Below, piece after piece: positions 53,056 to 61,066 of a stretch of 64,000 bases of DNA. The stretch's first letter is position 1, and each line of letters begins with the position of its first letter. The stretch lies in NCBI GenBank assembly GCA_037138595.1, contig JBAXIB010000001.1:107346-171345 (forward strand), written 5' to 3'. Both the position numbers and the translations under genes were made by a program. The DNA is from UBA4742 sp037138595. GTDB lineage: Bacteria; Actinomycetota; Acidimicrobiia; Acidimicrobiales; Acidimicrobilacustridaceae. The notes under the pieces are model-generated. The model did not search any database. It was not told the DNA's origin and worked only from the letters and a program-made list of their open reading frames with translations.

Positions 53056-53094
53056 GTTGAAAGGGTCTGTTGAAAGGGTCTATCGAAAGGGTCG
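53056..53094. repeat. 13-bp tandem repeat, three copies
   Basis: GTTGAAAGGGTCT occurs twice without a gap (53056-53068, 53069-53081) and a third copy, ATCGAAAGGGTCG, matches at 10 of 13 positions. It lies between the divergent proA and AAA+ genes, upstream of the likely operon promoter, and could be a binding-site array or a slippage product. Confidence 0.75.
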
Positions 53095-53117
53095 GCGGAG
53101 ACGAACGGGTCGCCGTC

Positions 53118-53123
53118 TATCCT
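53118..53123 (+). promoter_or_regulatory. -10 box of the AAA+/MurJ/PspA operon
   Basis: TATCCT, six bases before the ATG at 53130 that opens a 15-codon leader frame. This is the same geometry as the leaderless genes of the window. No good -35 box was found at 16-18 bases. Confidence 0.4.
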
Positions 53124-53129
53124 TGCGAC

Positions 53130-53177
53130 ATGTTGACAGGGGCATCAGTGGTGACGGCGAGAGCCCAACCCGCATGA
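53130..53177 (+). CDS. putative 15-residue leader peptide
   Basis: Short frame MLTGASVVTARAQPA that starts at the predicted first base of the mRNA and whose TGA overlaps the ATG of the AAA+ gene (ATGA at 53174-53177). The AAA+ start has no good ribosome site, so this frame could bring ribosomes to it by coupling. It is inferred from position only; no similarity is known. Confidence 0.3.
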   Translation: MLTGASVVTARAQPA

Positions 53178-54583
53178 CGATTGATCGCGGACTCGATCTC
53201 GCCGTCCAATCGTTTGTCGAAGCCATCGCTGACGCACTTTCGGCTGCCACTAAATCTCTTCCGGAAAGTGATCCGCAGCAATTGCGAGATGCTGCGATGA
53301 CCGAGGCGTTCAATCTCACCAAGGCGTTTATCGATGCGGACCAGAAGGCCAGCGACGACGAACTGTGGGCGCTCATCGGCACTTTCGGCGCAGCCGTCGG
53401 CCCCGAGTTAGCCGATGCTCAACCAAAAGACCTTCGCGACCAGCAGCTAACCGATGGTGCTCTGGCATGGACAGCATCGACCTCGGACCTATTTGAGATC
53501 TTGATCGGGGTAGATCGTCGCGAAAATTCCGATCTTGCAATGCGCTACTACCTCAACGCTATGGCGCTCGCGCACTCGGTTGCCGCACTTGATGCCCATA
53601 CAAGTCGAGACGAACTCCTGGCACTCGATACGTTTCGCGGGCTGCTACTCAACGCGATCAAGACTGTTACGCACCTCGACACTGCTCGCGACCAATCGGG
53701 CGATACGAGTTCGGCGACGGCGACTGCGGCGACACCAGCAGTAAAAGGTGACCCGCCGATCCGTTCGCTTGAAGAATTGCTCGGCGAACTTGACGCGCTC
53801 ATTGGACTCGATGAGGTGAAGCGCGAAATACGACTCGTAGCCGATCTGCTGCAGGTTCAACAGCTTCGCCGCGAACGGTCATTACCAGTATCAGAATCCA
53901 GTCGACACTTGGTTTTCACTGGCAATCCGGGAACGGGGAAAACCACCGTCGCCCGCCTTCTCGCTCAGATCTACCGAACGATGGGTGTCGTATCTCGCGG
54001 CCAACTCATCGAGAGCGACCGAACCACCCTCGTCGCTGGTTTCGTCGGTCAAACAGCTCCGCTGGTCGCCGCAGCGTTTGATGCTGCCGACGAGGGTGTA
54101 TTGCTCATCGATGAGGCCTATTCGCTCGCTCGGGGTACCGATAGCGACTTTGGACGCGAGGCGATCGATGCCATCGTCAAGTTGGTTGAAGACCGACGGG
54201 ACCGTCTCGTTGTCATCGTTGCTGGATATCCCGATGAGATGGCCATGTTCTTTGCCGCCAACCCGGGTTTGCCGTCACGGTTTCCGCGCACGATCACGTT
54301 TCCTGACTACTCGACTGAAGAGTTGGTCGAGATTTTCCAAACGGCATGCGCCGAAGGCGGCTACCAATGTGATGCTGGAGCAATTACCTCGCTTCACCAA
54401 GCCTTCGCGTCCGAACCACGGCTCAAAGGGTTCGGAAACGGCCGCGTAGCGCGCAACTGGTTTGAACGGGCGATTGAACGACAGGCCAGTCGAGTAGTGA
54501 CCATTGTTGAGCCCACCGATCGCGAGCTCACAACACTCACGGCTGACGATGTGAGCCAAGCAAGTTCGCGCGTAGCAACATGA
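53174..54583 (+). CDS. CbbX/SpoVK-type AAA+ ATPase with TerB-like N-terminal region
   Basis: 469 aa. The N-terminal 160 residues are helical and twice show a DA-x(3)-S-x-DEL motif (AFIDADQKASDDELWAL at 51-67, ALDAHTSRDELLALD at 138-152), resembling the acidic repeat of TerB-like domains (my reading by eye). The ATPase has Walker A GNPGTGKT (250-257), Walker B VLLIDEAYSL (309-318), sensor FAANPGLPSRF and lid GNGRVARNWFERAIERQ. This lid is typical of CbbX, SpoVK and EccA, hexameric remodelling ATPases. First gene of the envelope operon; it overlaps the next gene as ATGA. ATG 53174 was chosen over 53054, which would translate the tandem repeat. Confidence 0.85.
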   Translation: MTIDRGLDLAVQSFVEAIADALSAATKSLPESDPQQLRDAAMTEAFNLTKAFIDADQKASDDELWALIGTFGAAVGPELADAQPKDLRDQQLTDGALAWTASTSDLFEILIGVDRRENSDLAMRYYLNAMALAHSVAALDAHTSRDELLALDTFRGLLLNAIKTVTHLDTARDQSGDTSSATATAATPAVKGDPPIRSLEELLGELDALIGLDEVKREIRLVADLLQVQQLRRERSLPVSESSRHLVFTGNPGTGKTTVARLLAQIYRTMGVVSRGQLIESDRTTLVAGFVGQTAPLVAAAFDAADEGVLLIDEAYSLARGTDSDFGREAIDAIVKLVEDRRDRLVVIVAGYPDEMAMFFAANPGLPSRFPRTITFPDYSTEELVEIFQTACAEGGYQCDAGAITSLHQAFASEPRLKGFGNGRVARNWFERAIERQASRVVTIVEPTDRELTTLTADDVSQASSRVAT

Positions 54584-55659
54584 AACGACTGGCGGCAGTG
54601 ATTCTCGCGATCGCCATGGTCGTCGTTGCGGTGAAATTCCGAGGACGCATGGACGACCAGGCAGCGACAACCGCTGCGGACCAAGCAACGGCCAACGGTG
54701 TATTGGTTTGTGCGTCGGAGCTACGTGCTGTGTGCGACACACTTGCCCGAACTCACCGCGATATCCACATTCGCATTGAAGAAGCTCAGGTGACGCTGAC
54801 CCGCCTTGCCTCGCCCGAATTCGATTCCGCCACCATGAGCGGCGAAGGCCGGATCGATGCATGGTTGGTTCCCGAGCCGTGGCCGCAGATGGTGGCCGAG
54901 CAGCGCCTTCGAAGTGGATCCGGGGTAGGTGTTTTGCAACCGCCGTCGGCAGTGCTGGCTCGGTCGCCGCTCGTGATTGCAATGTGGAATGACCGCCGCG
55001 ACGCACTGCAGCGCCGTTGCGAAAACGGGACGATCACCTGGAAGTGCATCGGGAGAGAAGCGGGAACACCGTGGGGGTCGGAATCGCCCGTTAATTCGTG
55101 GGGTTCGGTCAAGCCTGGTCATCCGGTCCCCGACCAAACCGCTGAAGGATTGCTGGTGCTCGGAGAGGCCTCCGCAAGTTGGTTCGGAACGTCATCGTAT
55201 GCATCGAACGACTTCGACAATGCCGCGTTTCGAGCATGGTTCGATCACCTCGAACGAGCGATACCGGTTTTCCCGGTGCCACCACGAACGCCGCTCGACG
55301 AGATGCTTTTTGCTGGACCGGCGGCGTTCGATCTTACAGGCACGCTGGAATCGACTGCGGCGCCTCAGATCGAAACGTCCCGCGACAACGCGCGATTAAG
55401 CATCCTCTACCCTGAGCCATTGACAACAGCTGATGTCGTGGTGACACCGGTGACCGGATCACAATCAGGAGACCGATTCATGAAACTGGTGAAGTCACAA
55501 GAGGGCGCCCAAGCTTTGGCCCAAGCTGGATGGCGAGTCGAAGGGCAGCCCCTAGCGCCTGGCATACCTGACGTGCCGGTTCTCGGAGCCGAAAGCAACG
55601 TGCCCCGAGCTGGAGTGTTGCAAGCCTTGCGTGCATTGTGGACCGAGGTCATCCGATGA
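54580..55659 (+). CDS. solute-binding-like extracytoplasmic protein
   Basis: 359 aa with an N-terminal signal anchor (LAAVILAIAMVVVAVKF). The rest resembles type 2 substrate-binding folds: LVCASELRAVCDTLA, DAWLVPEPWPQMVAEQ, SPLVIAMWNDRRDAL, and a C-terminal SILYPEPLTTADVVV. No transporter permease or ATPase is near, so it is probably a sensor or a scaffold rather than an importer part (inference). It resembles the first part of the next protein, so the two may be related by duplication. Two pairs of cysteines could form disulfides outside the membrane. ATGA overlaps join it to both neighbours. Confidence 0.7.
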   Translation: MKRLAAVILAIAMVVVAVKFRGRMDDQAATTAADQATANGVLVCASELRAVCDTLARTHRDIHIRIEEAQVTLTRLASPEFDSATMSGEGRIDAWLVPEPWPQMVAEQRLRSGSGVGVLQPPSAVLARSPLVIAMWNDRRDALQRRCENGTITWKCIGREAGTPWGSESPVNSWGSVKPGHPVPDQTAEGLLVLGEASASWFGTSSYASNDFDNAAFRAWFDHLERAIPVFPVPPRTPLDEMLFAGPAAFDLTGTLESTAAPQIETSRDNARLSILYPEPLTTADVVVTPVTGSQSGDRFMKLVKSQEGAQALAQAGWRVEGQPLAPGIPDVPVLGAESNVPRAGVLQALRALWTEVIR

Positions 55660-57524
55660 CTCGAACCAAACCAACGCCATCCAATCCCGCGAGTTTACGC
55701 CCAAACAAGATCTACCTGGGTGCGATCGCATTGGCGATCGTTGTGATCGCGACCCTGTCTGCCTGCGCAACTGGTTCCGGAAAGACGGCTAACGACGCGT
55801 CGGGATTCGGCAATCCCGGTGACTGCACCGTCGTCAATTTGTCGATGTCGACCGAGAAGATTGACTTGCTCACCTCGCTCGCTCAGACGTTCAACCAATC
55901 TAAAGCTCAAGTCAACGGAAAATGCGTCTTCGTAAACCCCTCGCCGTTGGCATCTGGAGCCGGAGCCCAAGCGCTTTCAGCAGGATGGAATACCGACACC
56001 AATGGGCCCGCACCAGTCATCTGGACACCAGCATCAAGCGCCTGGGGCGCAATCGTGGATGAAAGCCGGGTGTCGAGTGGTCAAGCCCCGCTCGCGGGAC
56101 CGGGCACACCGTTCATGAACACGCCGCTAGTCATAGCGATGCCGAAGCCGATGGCCGAAGCACTGGGCTGGCCAGCGAAATCACTTGGATGGTCCGACAT
56201 TCTCTCGTTGGGTCAAAGCCAAACTGGCTGGGCCGCGTATGGACATCCCGAATGGGGCCCATTCCGCCTCGGAAAAACCAATCCGAACTTTTCCACCTCT
56301 GGGCTTTCGGCATTGATCGCCCAGAACTATGCCGCGGCGGGCAAGACTCGCGATCTCACACTCGAAGACCTAGCCAAGCCGAGCGTCAATGCCTACGACA
56401 TCGCAGTGGAATCATCGGTAAACCATTACGGCGATACCACCTTGACCTACCTCAACAACTGGTACCGAGCCGACCAACAGGGCACTGCGCTGCAGTACAC
56501 CTCTGCACTTGCCGTCGAGGAAAAATCGGTCATCGATTACAACACCGGCAACCCCGATGGAAAGCTCGACCCTGGCGAGGAACCACGCCCACCTCGAACG
56601 CCGCTCGTCGCGATTTATCCAAAAGAAGGAACACTCTTTTCCGATAATCCGTTTTTCATCCTCAATGCGCCGTGGGTCACCGACGACATGCGCCAAGGCG
56701 CTCAGCTCTTCCAAGACTTTGTGCAGCGACCGGAAAATCAAGAGCGAGTATTGAAATACAACTTCCGGCCTGGCAATCCCCAGGTTGCCATCGGTGCTCC
56801 AATTACCGCCGAAAATGGCGTAGATCCCACCCAACCGCAAACGCTGCTCCAAGTTCCAAGCCCGAGTGTTCTGGTCGACCTCCTTCACCGATGGAGCAGC
56901 CAACGTAAGAGTGCCAGGGCCCTGTTAGTCATTGATGTTTCGGGGTCGATGAAAGACCCGGCGAGTCCCGGTTCATCCGACACCAAACTTGACCTTGCCA
57001 AGCGCGCAGCAATCGAATCCCTTGACCAATTCAAGCCAGAAGACGAAGTCGGCCTCCGAGTATTTTCGACCGACCTCGGCCCGAAGGGCGGCCAAAATTT
57101 TCTAGATCTGGTTTCCATCGCTCCGATTTCCCAAAACGTGGCGCAACTACGCCAACAAATAGACGGCCTCGTTCCCACTCGCGGAACACCGCTTTACGAT
57201 GTCACCCGTCAATCCTTCAACGACATGGTGACCAACTACGACCCGGCCAGAATCAATGCGGTGGTGCTTTTGACTGACGGACGCAACGATGACGGAACCG
57301 AAAGCGACGACAAATCCCAGTTGGAAGCGGCATTGGCCGACCTGGCGAAACAGAGCCAGGGCGAAAATGGTCGTCCGGTCAGACTGTTCGCGATTGGCTA
57401 CGGACGAGATGCCGACTTGGGTGTACTCAAACAGATGTCGCAAGCCACCAATGGGGCCTATTACGACGCCAGTGACCCAAAGAGCATCACCAAAGTATTC
57501 ACTGCAGTGGTGAGCAACTTCTAG
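55656..57524 (+). CDS. lipoprotein with solute-binding domain and von Willebrand A domain
   Basis: 622 aa. The signal peptide (IYLGAIALAIVVIATLSAC) ends in a lipobox with Cys. Residues about 50-395 are a substrate-binding-like domain (VNLSMSTEKIDLLTSLAQTF, part LTSLAQTFN; PLVIAMPKPMAEALGWP; AIYPKEGTLFSDNPF). Residues about 425-615 are a VWA domain with a complete metal site: DVSGSM, the Thr in PTRGTPLYD and the Asp in LLTDGRND. Thus the protein could bind a ligand and a partner outside the membrane. The same domain pair occurs near tellurite-resistance-like genes in actinobacteria (recollection). Coupled to the previous gene by ATGA; the next gene starts two bases after its stop. Confidence 0.88.
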   Translation: MTRTKPTPSNPASLRPNKIYLGAIALAIVVIATLSACATGSGKTANDASGFGNPGDCTVVNLSMSTEKIDLLTSLAQTFNQSKAQVNGKCVFVNPSPLASGAGAQALSAGWNTDTNGPAPVIWTPASSAWGAIVDESRVSSGQAPLAGPGTPFMNTPLVIAMPKPMAEALGWPAKSLGWSDILSLGQSQTGWAAYGHPEWGPFRLGKTNPNFSTSGLSALIAQNYAAAGKTRDLTLEDLAKPSVNAYDIAVESSVNHYGDTTLTYLNNWYRADQQGTALQYTSALAVEEKSVIDYNTGNPDGKLDPGEEPRPPRTPLVAIYPKEGTLFSDNPFFILNAPWVTDDMRQGAQLFQDFVQRPENQERVLKYNFRPGNPQVAIGAPITAENGVDPTQPQTLLQVPSPSVLVDLLHRWSSQRKSARALLVIDVSGSMKDPASPGSSDTKLDLAKRAAIESLDQFKPEDEVGLRVFSTDLGPKGGQNFLDLVSIAPISQNVAQLRQQIDGLVPTRGTPLYDVTRQSFNDMVTNYDPARINAVVLLTDGRNDDGTESDDKSQLEAALADLAKQSQGENGRPVRLFAIGYGRDADLGVLKQMSQATNGAYYDASDPKSITKVFTAVVSNF

Positions 57525-57526
57525 CC

Positions 57527-58297
57527 ATGGGTTCACATTCGTTTCGTGATCGATTCCTGACGCCGCAAGTGGCTCGGGCGATCACTTCTCCTGGTGGCAT
57601 CATCATTGCTGCGACGGGAGCATCCGCAGCGATTTTGGTAGGGCTACCCGTTGTCGCCGTTGCAGGGGTTGGCGCGCTGGCTTGGGCTGCCAGAGTTGCG
57701 ATCGCCGTGCCAAGAAATCCCCACGGCCCCCGGATCGATGCGGCTCGACTCAAAGAGCCGTGGCGCAACTTTGTGCACGAGGCACAACAAGCCCAGCAAC
57801 TGTTCGCTCGGGCGCTGAAGCGTGTACCGCCTGGGCCGCTTCGTGAAAGCCTTGTTTCAATCGCTGATCGAATTGCTTCTGGAGTCGAGGAAGTATGGAA
57901 AGTCGCCCAAGCAGGAAACGAACTTTCTATTGCTCGCGGCCAGATCGACCTTGCCGATATCACTCGCCAACGGCAACACATCGATCCGAATGCCGCGGCA
58001 ATTGCCGGAAGTCCCTCAGCCGGAACGGTCGAAGCGCTCGACGCGCAATTTGCCGCGGTTTCCCGCATGGATGCCGTCATCGCCGATACTGCCGATCGGT
58101 TACGACTTCTCGATGCCCGCCTTGATGAGGCCGTAACTCGAGCAGTTGAGCTTTCCGCTCGCGCCGAAAGTCCTGACGAAGTTCGGGGTCTAGGCGACGA
58201 CGTTGATGTAGTTGTCGACGACATGGAATCGCTTCGGCTCGGCCTGGATGAGGTCGACGAACCTCCCGCCGTTCGTCCGCCACCACCTGCAACGTGA
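57527..58297 (+). CDS. membrane coiled-coil protein of unknown function
   Basis: 256 aa. I do not recognise the family. Residues about 22-58 form one long or two short membrane helices (GIIIAATGASAAILVGLPVV, then VAGVGALAWAARVAI). The rest is helical and rich in Ala, Glu and Arg (RESLVSIADRIASGVEEVWK, ADTADRLRLLDARLDEAVTR), likely a cytoplasmic coiled coil, ending in an acidic and proline-rich tail. By position it takes the place where TelA-type toxic anion resistance proteins are found in similar loci, but I see no sequence proof of that. It overlaps murJ as GTGA. Confidence 0.75.
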   Translation: MGSHSFRDRFLTPQVARAITSPGGIIIAATGASAAILVGLPVVAVAGVGALAWAARVAIAVPRNPHGPRIDAARLKEPWRNFVHEAQQAQQLFARALKRVPPGPLRESLVSIADRIASGVEEVWKVAQAGNELSIARGQIDLADITRQRQHIDPNAAAIAGSPSAGTVEALDAQFAAVSRMDAVIADTADRLRLLDARLDEAVTRAVELSARAESPDEVRGLGDDVDVVVDDMESLRLGLDEVDEPPAVRPPPPAT

Positions 58298-60075
58298 CGA
58301 CGCCAAACGAGCCACGCCACGACTACGAGGAGTCGTCGGACTTCGCTCCGATGCTGCCTGATCCCACTTCGGCCACTGGCGAAGAACTGCTCATCGACGA
58401 ACGCCAATCGATGCAGGTCGAACAATCCGCTGAGGCCAGCGAACCAACTGACTCGTTTGAAATTCAGCAACCCCTGCAATCGAGTGCCATCACCGATCGG
58501 CGACGGTTGCTTCGATCAAGTGCCGTTGTCGGGGTTGGTACCGGCCTGAGTCGGCTCTCGGGACTGGTTCGTGTACTCGCGTTGTATTACGCGCTCCAGC
58601 TCACCCATCTCACCGATGCGTACAACCTCGCAAATACAGCTCCGAACATCATCTATGAATTACTGCTTGGTGGTGTTCTGTCAGCCACATTGATCCCAGT
58701 CTTCGTCGACGCTCGGCGCCACGAGGACGACGAGGCAATCGATGCCGTAGTCACGGCGATCAGCATCGTGCTCGTCGTACTCACCCTTACTGCATTGATC
58801 GCAGCTCCTTGGATTATTCGCATCTATACCAACGATCCATCGCTCACCTCGGTTGCCGTCCCATTTTTGCGCATGTTCTCGCCGCAAATTCTGTTTTACG
58901 GACTCACCGCGGTCGGAACCGCGTTACTCAACAGCCGCCGCCGCTTCGCAGTACCAGCATTCGCCCCAGTGCTCAACAACATCGTGTTGGTCGTCATCTT
59001 GATCGAGGTGCACCACCTCGCTGGAGGAGTGCCGACGATCGACCAGGTCCTCAACGACCGAACCTTGTTGTTGCTTCTCGGGTTCGGCACCACCGCCGGC
59101 ATTGTCGCTATGACCGTCGTCTTGTGGCCCGCAATGCGCAGAGCTGGAATTCGGCTGCACTTCCGATTGGAATGGCGACATCCGGCACTGCGAACGGTTG
59201 CTCGCCTTTCAGGTTGGACATTTGGCTACGTCATCGCCAACCAGCTCGCGCTCATTATCGTGCAGCGGTTGCTCATCGATTCCGGAGAGGGAAATCTGTC
59301 GGCATGGAGCCTCGCGTTCGTCTTTTTTCAACTCCCCCATGGGCTGTTAGCCGTGTCGCTCATGACCACATTCATGCCCGATCTAGCCACCTTCGCATCG
59401 GCTGGCGACATGGCAGGGTTTCGCTCACGGTTCATGGAAGGCACTCGGCTGCTGGTGTTGCTCGTTGTGCCAGCAGCGGTGGGTCTCACATTGCTGGCCC
59501 ATCCGCTGATGGATGGCCTCCTCGGGCCACTTACCAACGGCAAAGGAATAGGCGGAGCAGACGTAGCAACCACGGCGGCGATTTTGACCGCGTTTGCTCT
59601 AGGGCTGCCGGGATACTCGCTCTACCTGTACACACTCCGCGGGTTCTATTCGCTCAAAGACACTCGCACCCCGTTTTTCGTCAACCTGGCGGAAAACTCC
59701 GTCAATATCGTGCTCGCTTTTGCCCTCGTCGGGGGCCTATCGGCTACCGGCCTGGGAATCGCCTACACCGCCGCCTATGCCATCGGCGCGATCGGCGCGC
59801 TGTACTTCCTTGCCCGCAAAGTCGGAGGAATCTGGAATGCAGCAGCGGCCGCTTCAGTCGGACGCTCACTGGTCGCCGCACTAGCAATGGGACTTGTCGT
59901 TGGAGGCCTCGTCGCACTGGTGGGACCGGTCACCAACGGCGCGGCGATCGTGCTTTGCGTTAGCGGCGTCGTCATTGGTTGTGCGGTGTATTTCGGTGCA
60001 CTGATCCTGTTGCGGTCCGAAGACATTGCTGGCCTCACCCGCACATTTCACCGAGCGCAACCGGAACGCACTTAG
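58294..60075 (+). CDS. murJ: MurJ lipid II flippase
   Basis: MATE-like (MviN/MurJ) flippase that moves lipid II across the membrane for peptidoglycan synthesis, 593 aa. About 70 acidic, disordered residues come first, then 14 helices. Family motifs are visible: GLSRLSGLVRVLALYYAL, DAYNLANTAPNIIYELLLGG (part: NTAPNIIYELLLGG), IPVFV, and LLNSRRRFAVPAFAPVLNN. GTG 58294 overlaps the previous stop. In other actinobacteria murJ lies with trxB/parAB near oriC; a murJ inside an AAA+/VWA/PspA operon is unusual, and this may be a second copy. Confidence 0.93.
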   Translation: MTTPNEPRHDYEESSDFAPMLPDPTSATGEELLIDERQSMQVEQSAEASEPTDSFEIQQPLQSSAITDRRRLLRSSAVVGVGTGLSRLSGLVRVLALYYALQLTHLTDAYNLANTAPNIIYELLLGGVLSATLIPVFVDARRHEDDEAIDAVVTAISIVLVVLTLTALIAAPWIIRIYTNDPSLTSVAVPFLRMFSPQILFYGLTAVGTALLNSRRRFAVPAFAPVLNNIVLVVILIEVHHLAGGVPTIDQVLNDRTLLLLLGFGTTAGIVAMTVVLWPAMRRAGIRLHFRLEWRHPALRTVARLSGWTFGYVIANQLALIIVQRLLIDSGEGNLSAWSLAFVFFQLPHGLLAVSLMTTFMPDLATFASAGDMAGFRSRFMEGTRLLVLLVVPAAVGLTLLAHPLMDGLLGPLTNGKGIGGADVATTAAILTAFALGLPGYSLYLYTLRGFYSLKDTRTPFFVNLAENSVNIVLAFALVGGLSATGLGIAYTAAYAIGAIGALYFLARKVGGIWNAAAAASVGRSLVAALAMGLVVGGLVALVGPVTNGAAIVLCVSGVVIGCAVYFGALILLRSEDIAGLTRTFHRAQPERT

Positions 60076-60137
60076 GAGTTAACTCTCACCCGGACGGCAT
60101 TTAGCAAAACAGGCGTCGCAAGCTTGCGTCCATGCCC

Positions 60138-60143
60138 TAGGCT
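60138..60143 (+). promoter_or_regulatory. -10 box of pspA (leaderless)
   Basis: TAGGCT, then six bases, then ATG 60150. GTCGCA 17 bases upstream could be a weak -35 box. So pspA can be transcribed apart from the murJ operon. Confidence 0.5.
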
Positions 60144-60149
60144 TCGCCC

Positions 60150-60980
60150 ATGTTTAAGTCGATGAAAAAATGGTGGAAGTACTTCACCGCCAAGCTCAAT
60201 AGCAGTTTCAATGAGAAAGCGGACCCAAAAGTCCAACTTGAACAAGCTATTAGCGAGGCCCAGGACCAGCACCGCCGGCTTCGCGAACAAGCGGCCAACG
60301 TCATTGCCAACCAGAAACAAACAGAGATGCGTCTCAATCGGCAAATGACCGAATACGAAAAACTGACGGCCAACACCAAACAGGCCGTCATCATGGCCGA
60401 TGAAGCGGCCAACGCTGGCGACAACGCAAAGGCAACCGAGTTCGGCACTGCTGCTGAAGCGTTTGCAAACCGCCTCATCGCCCTCGAGCATGAGATTGAA
60501 GAGACAAAAGCATTAGTCCTTCAATCGACACAAGCTTCTGAACAAGCAAAGGCTGCGGTTTCACAAAACTCGGCGGCGCTGCAAAAGAAGCTCGCTGAGC
60601 GCCAACAACTGCTGAGCCAACTTGATCAAGCCAAGATGCAAGAGCAAATGAACACTGCCATGGCGGCGATCGGTGAAACCGTTGGCGAAGACGTTCCGAC
60701 ATTCAACGAAGTCCGCGACAAGATCGAGGCCCGCTATGCCAAAGCAAAAGGCATGTCGGAACTGACCGGCGAATCGGTCGAAAGCCGGATGATGGAAGTC
60801 GAGAGTGCATCAATCAACGTAGAAGCTCAGTCCCGACTTTCGGAGATCCGCTCGCAACTCGGGTTAGCTCCTTCATCAGAAGATGGCCAAGCGCTGCTTG
60901 ATCAAGCAGCGAAGCTCGCTACCCCGACCGAATCAGCGACCGAGCCAGCGGCCAAACCGGCCGAGAACCCCCAGCCGTAG
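60150..60980 (+). CDS. pspA: PspA/IM30 membrane-stress protein
   Basis: 276 aa, almost wholly helical, of the PspA/Vipp1 family, bacterial relatives of ESCRT-III that coat and mend membranes. The amphipathic N-terminal helix (MFKSMKKWWKYFTAKLNS) and DPKVQLEQAISEAQDQHRRL (part: QLEQAISEAQ) are typical; long heptad-rich helices follow up to residue 230, then an Ala/Pro/Glu tail. No PspF or PspC gene is close. Its own -10 box gives a separate leaderless mRNA. Next to an AAA+ gene in the same operon direction, the pair recalls ESCRT-III and Vps4, though the ATPase is of another AAA+ clade. Confidence 0.9.
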   Translation: MFKSMKKWWKYFTAKLNSSFNEKADPKVQLEQAISEAQDQHRRLREQAANVIANQKQTEMRLNRQMTEYEKLTANTKQAVIMADEAANAGDNAKATEFGTAAEAFANRLIALEHEIEETKALVLQSTQASEQAKAAVSQNSAALQKKLAERQQLLSQLDQAKMQEQMNTAMAAIGETVGEDVPTFNEVRDKIEARYAKAKGMSELTGESVESRMMEVESASINVEAQSRLSEIRSQLGLAPSSEDGQALLDQAAKLATPTESATEPAAKPAENPQP

Positions 60981-61066
60981 GCGCGACCTACCTCATCGCC
61001 CAACCTCAGTTCGGGGTGACATACTCACATGTAAACCGTCGTGCTGCGGTGTGCAGCTGAGCGTTT

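Noticed and set aside
58809..59963. 384-codon open frame inside murJ
   Set aside because: Out of frame in murJ, very basic composition (His, Arg) and no motif; murJ itself is intact on the same strand.
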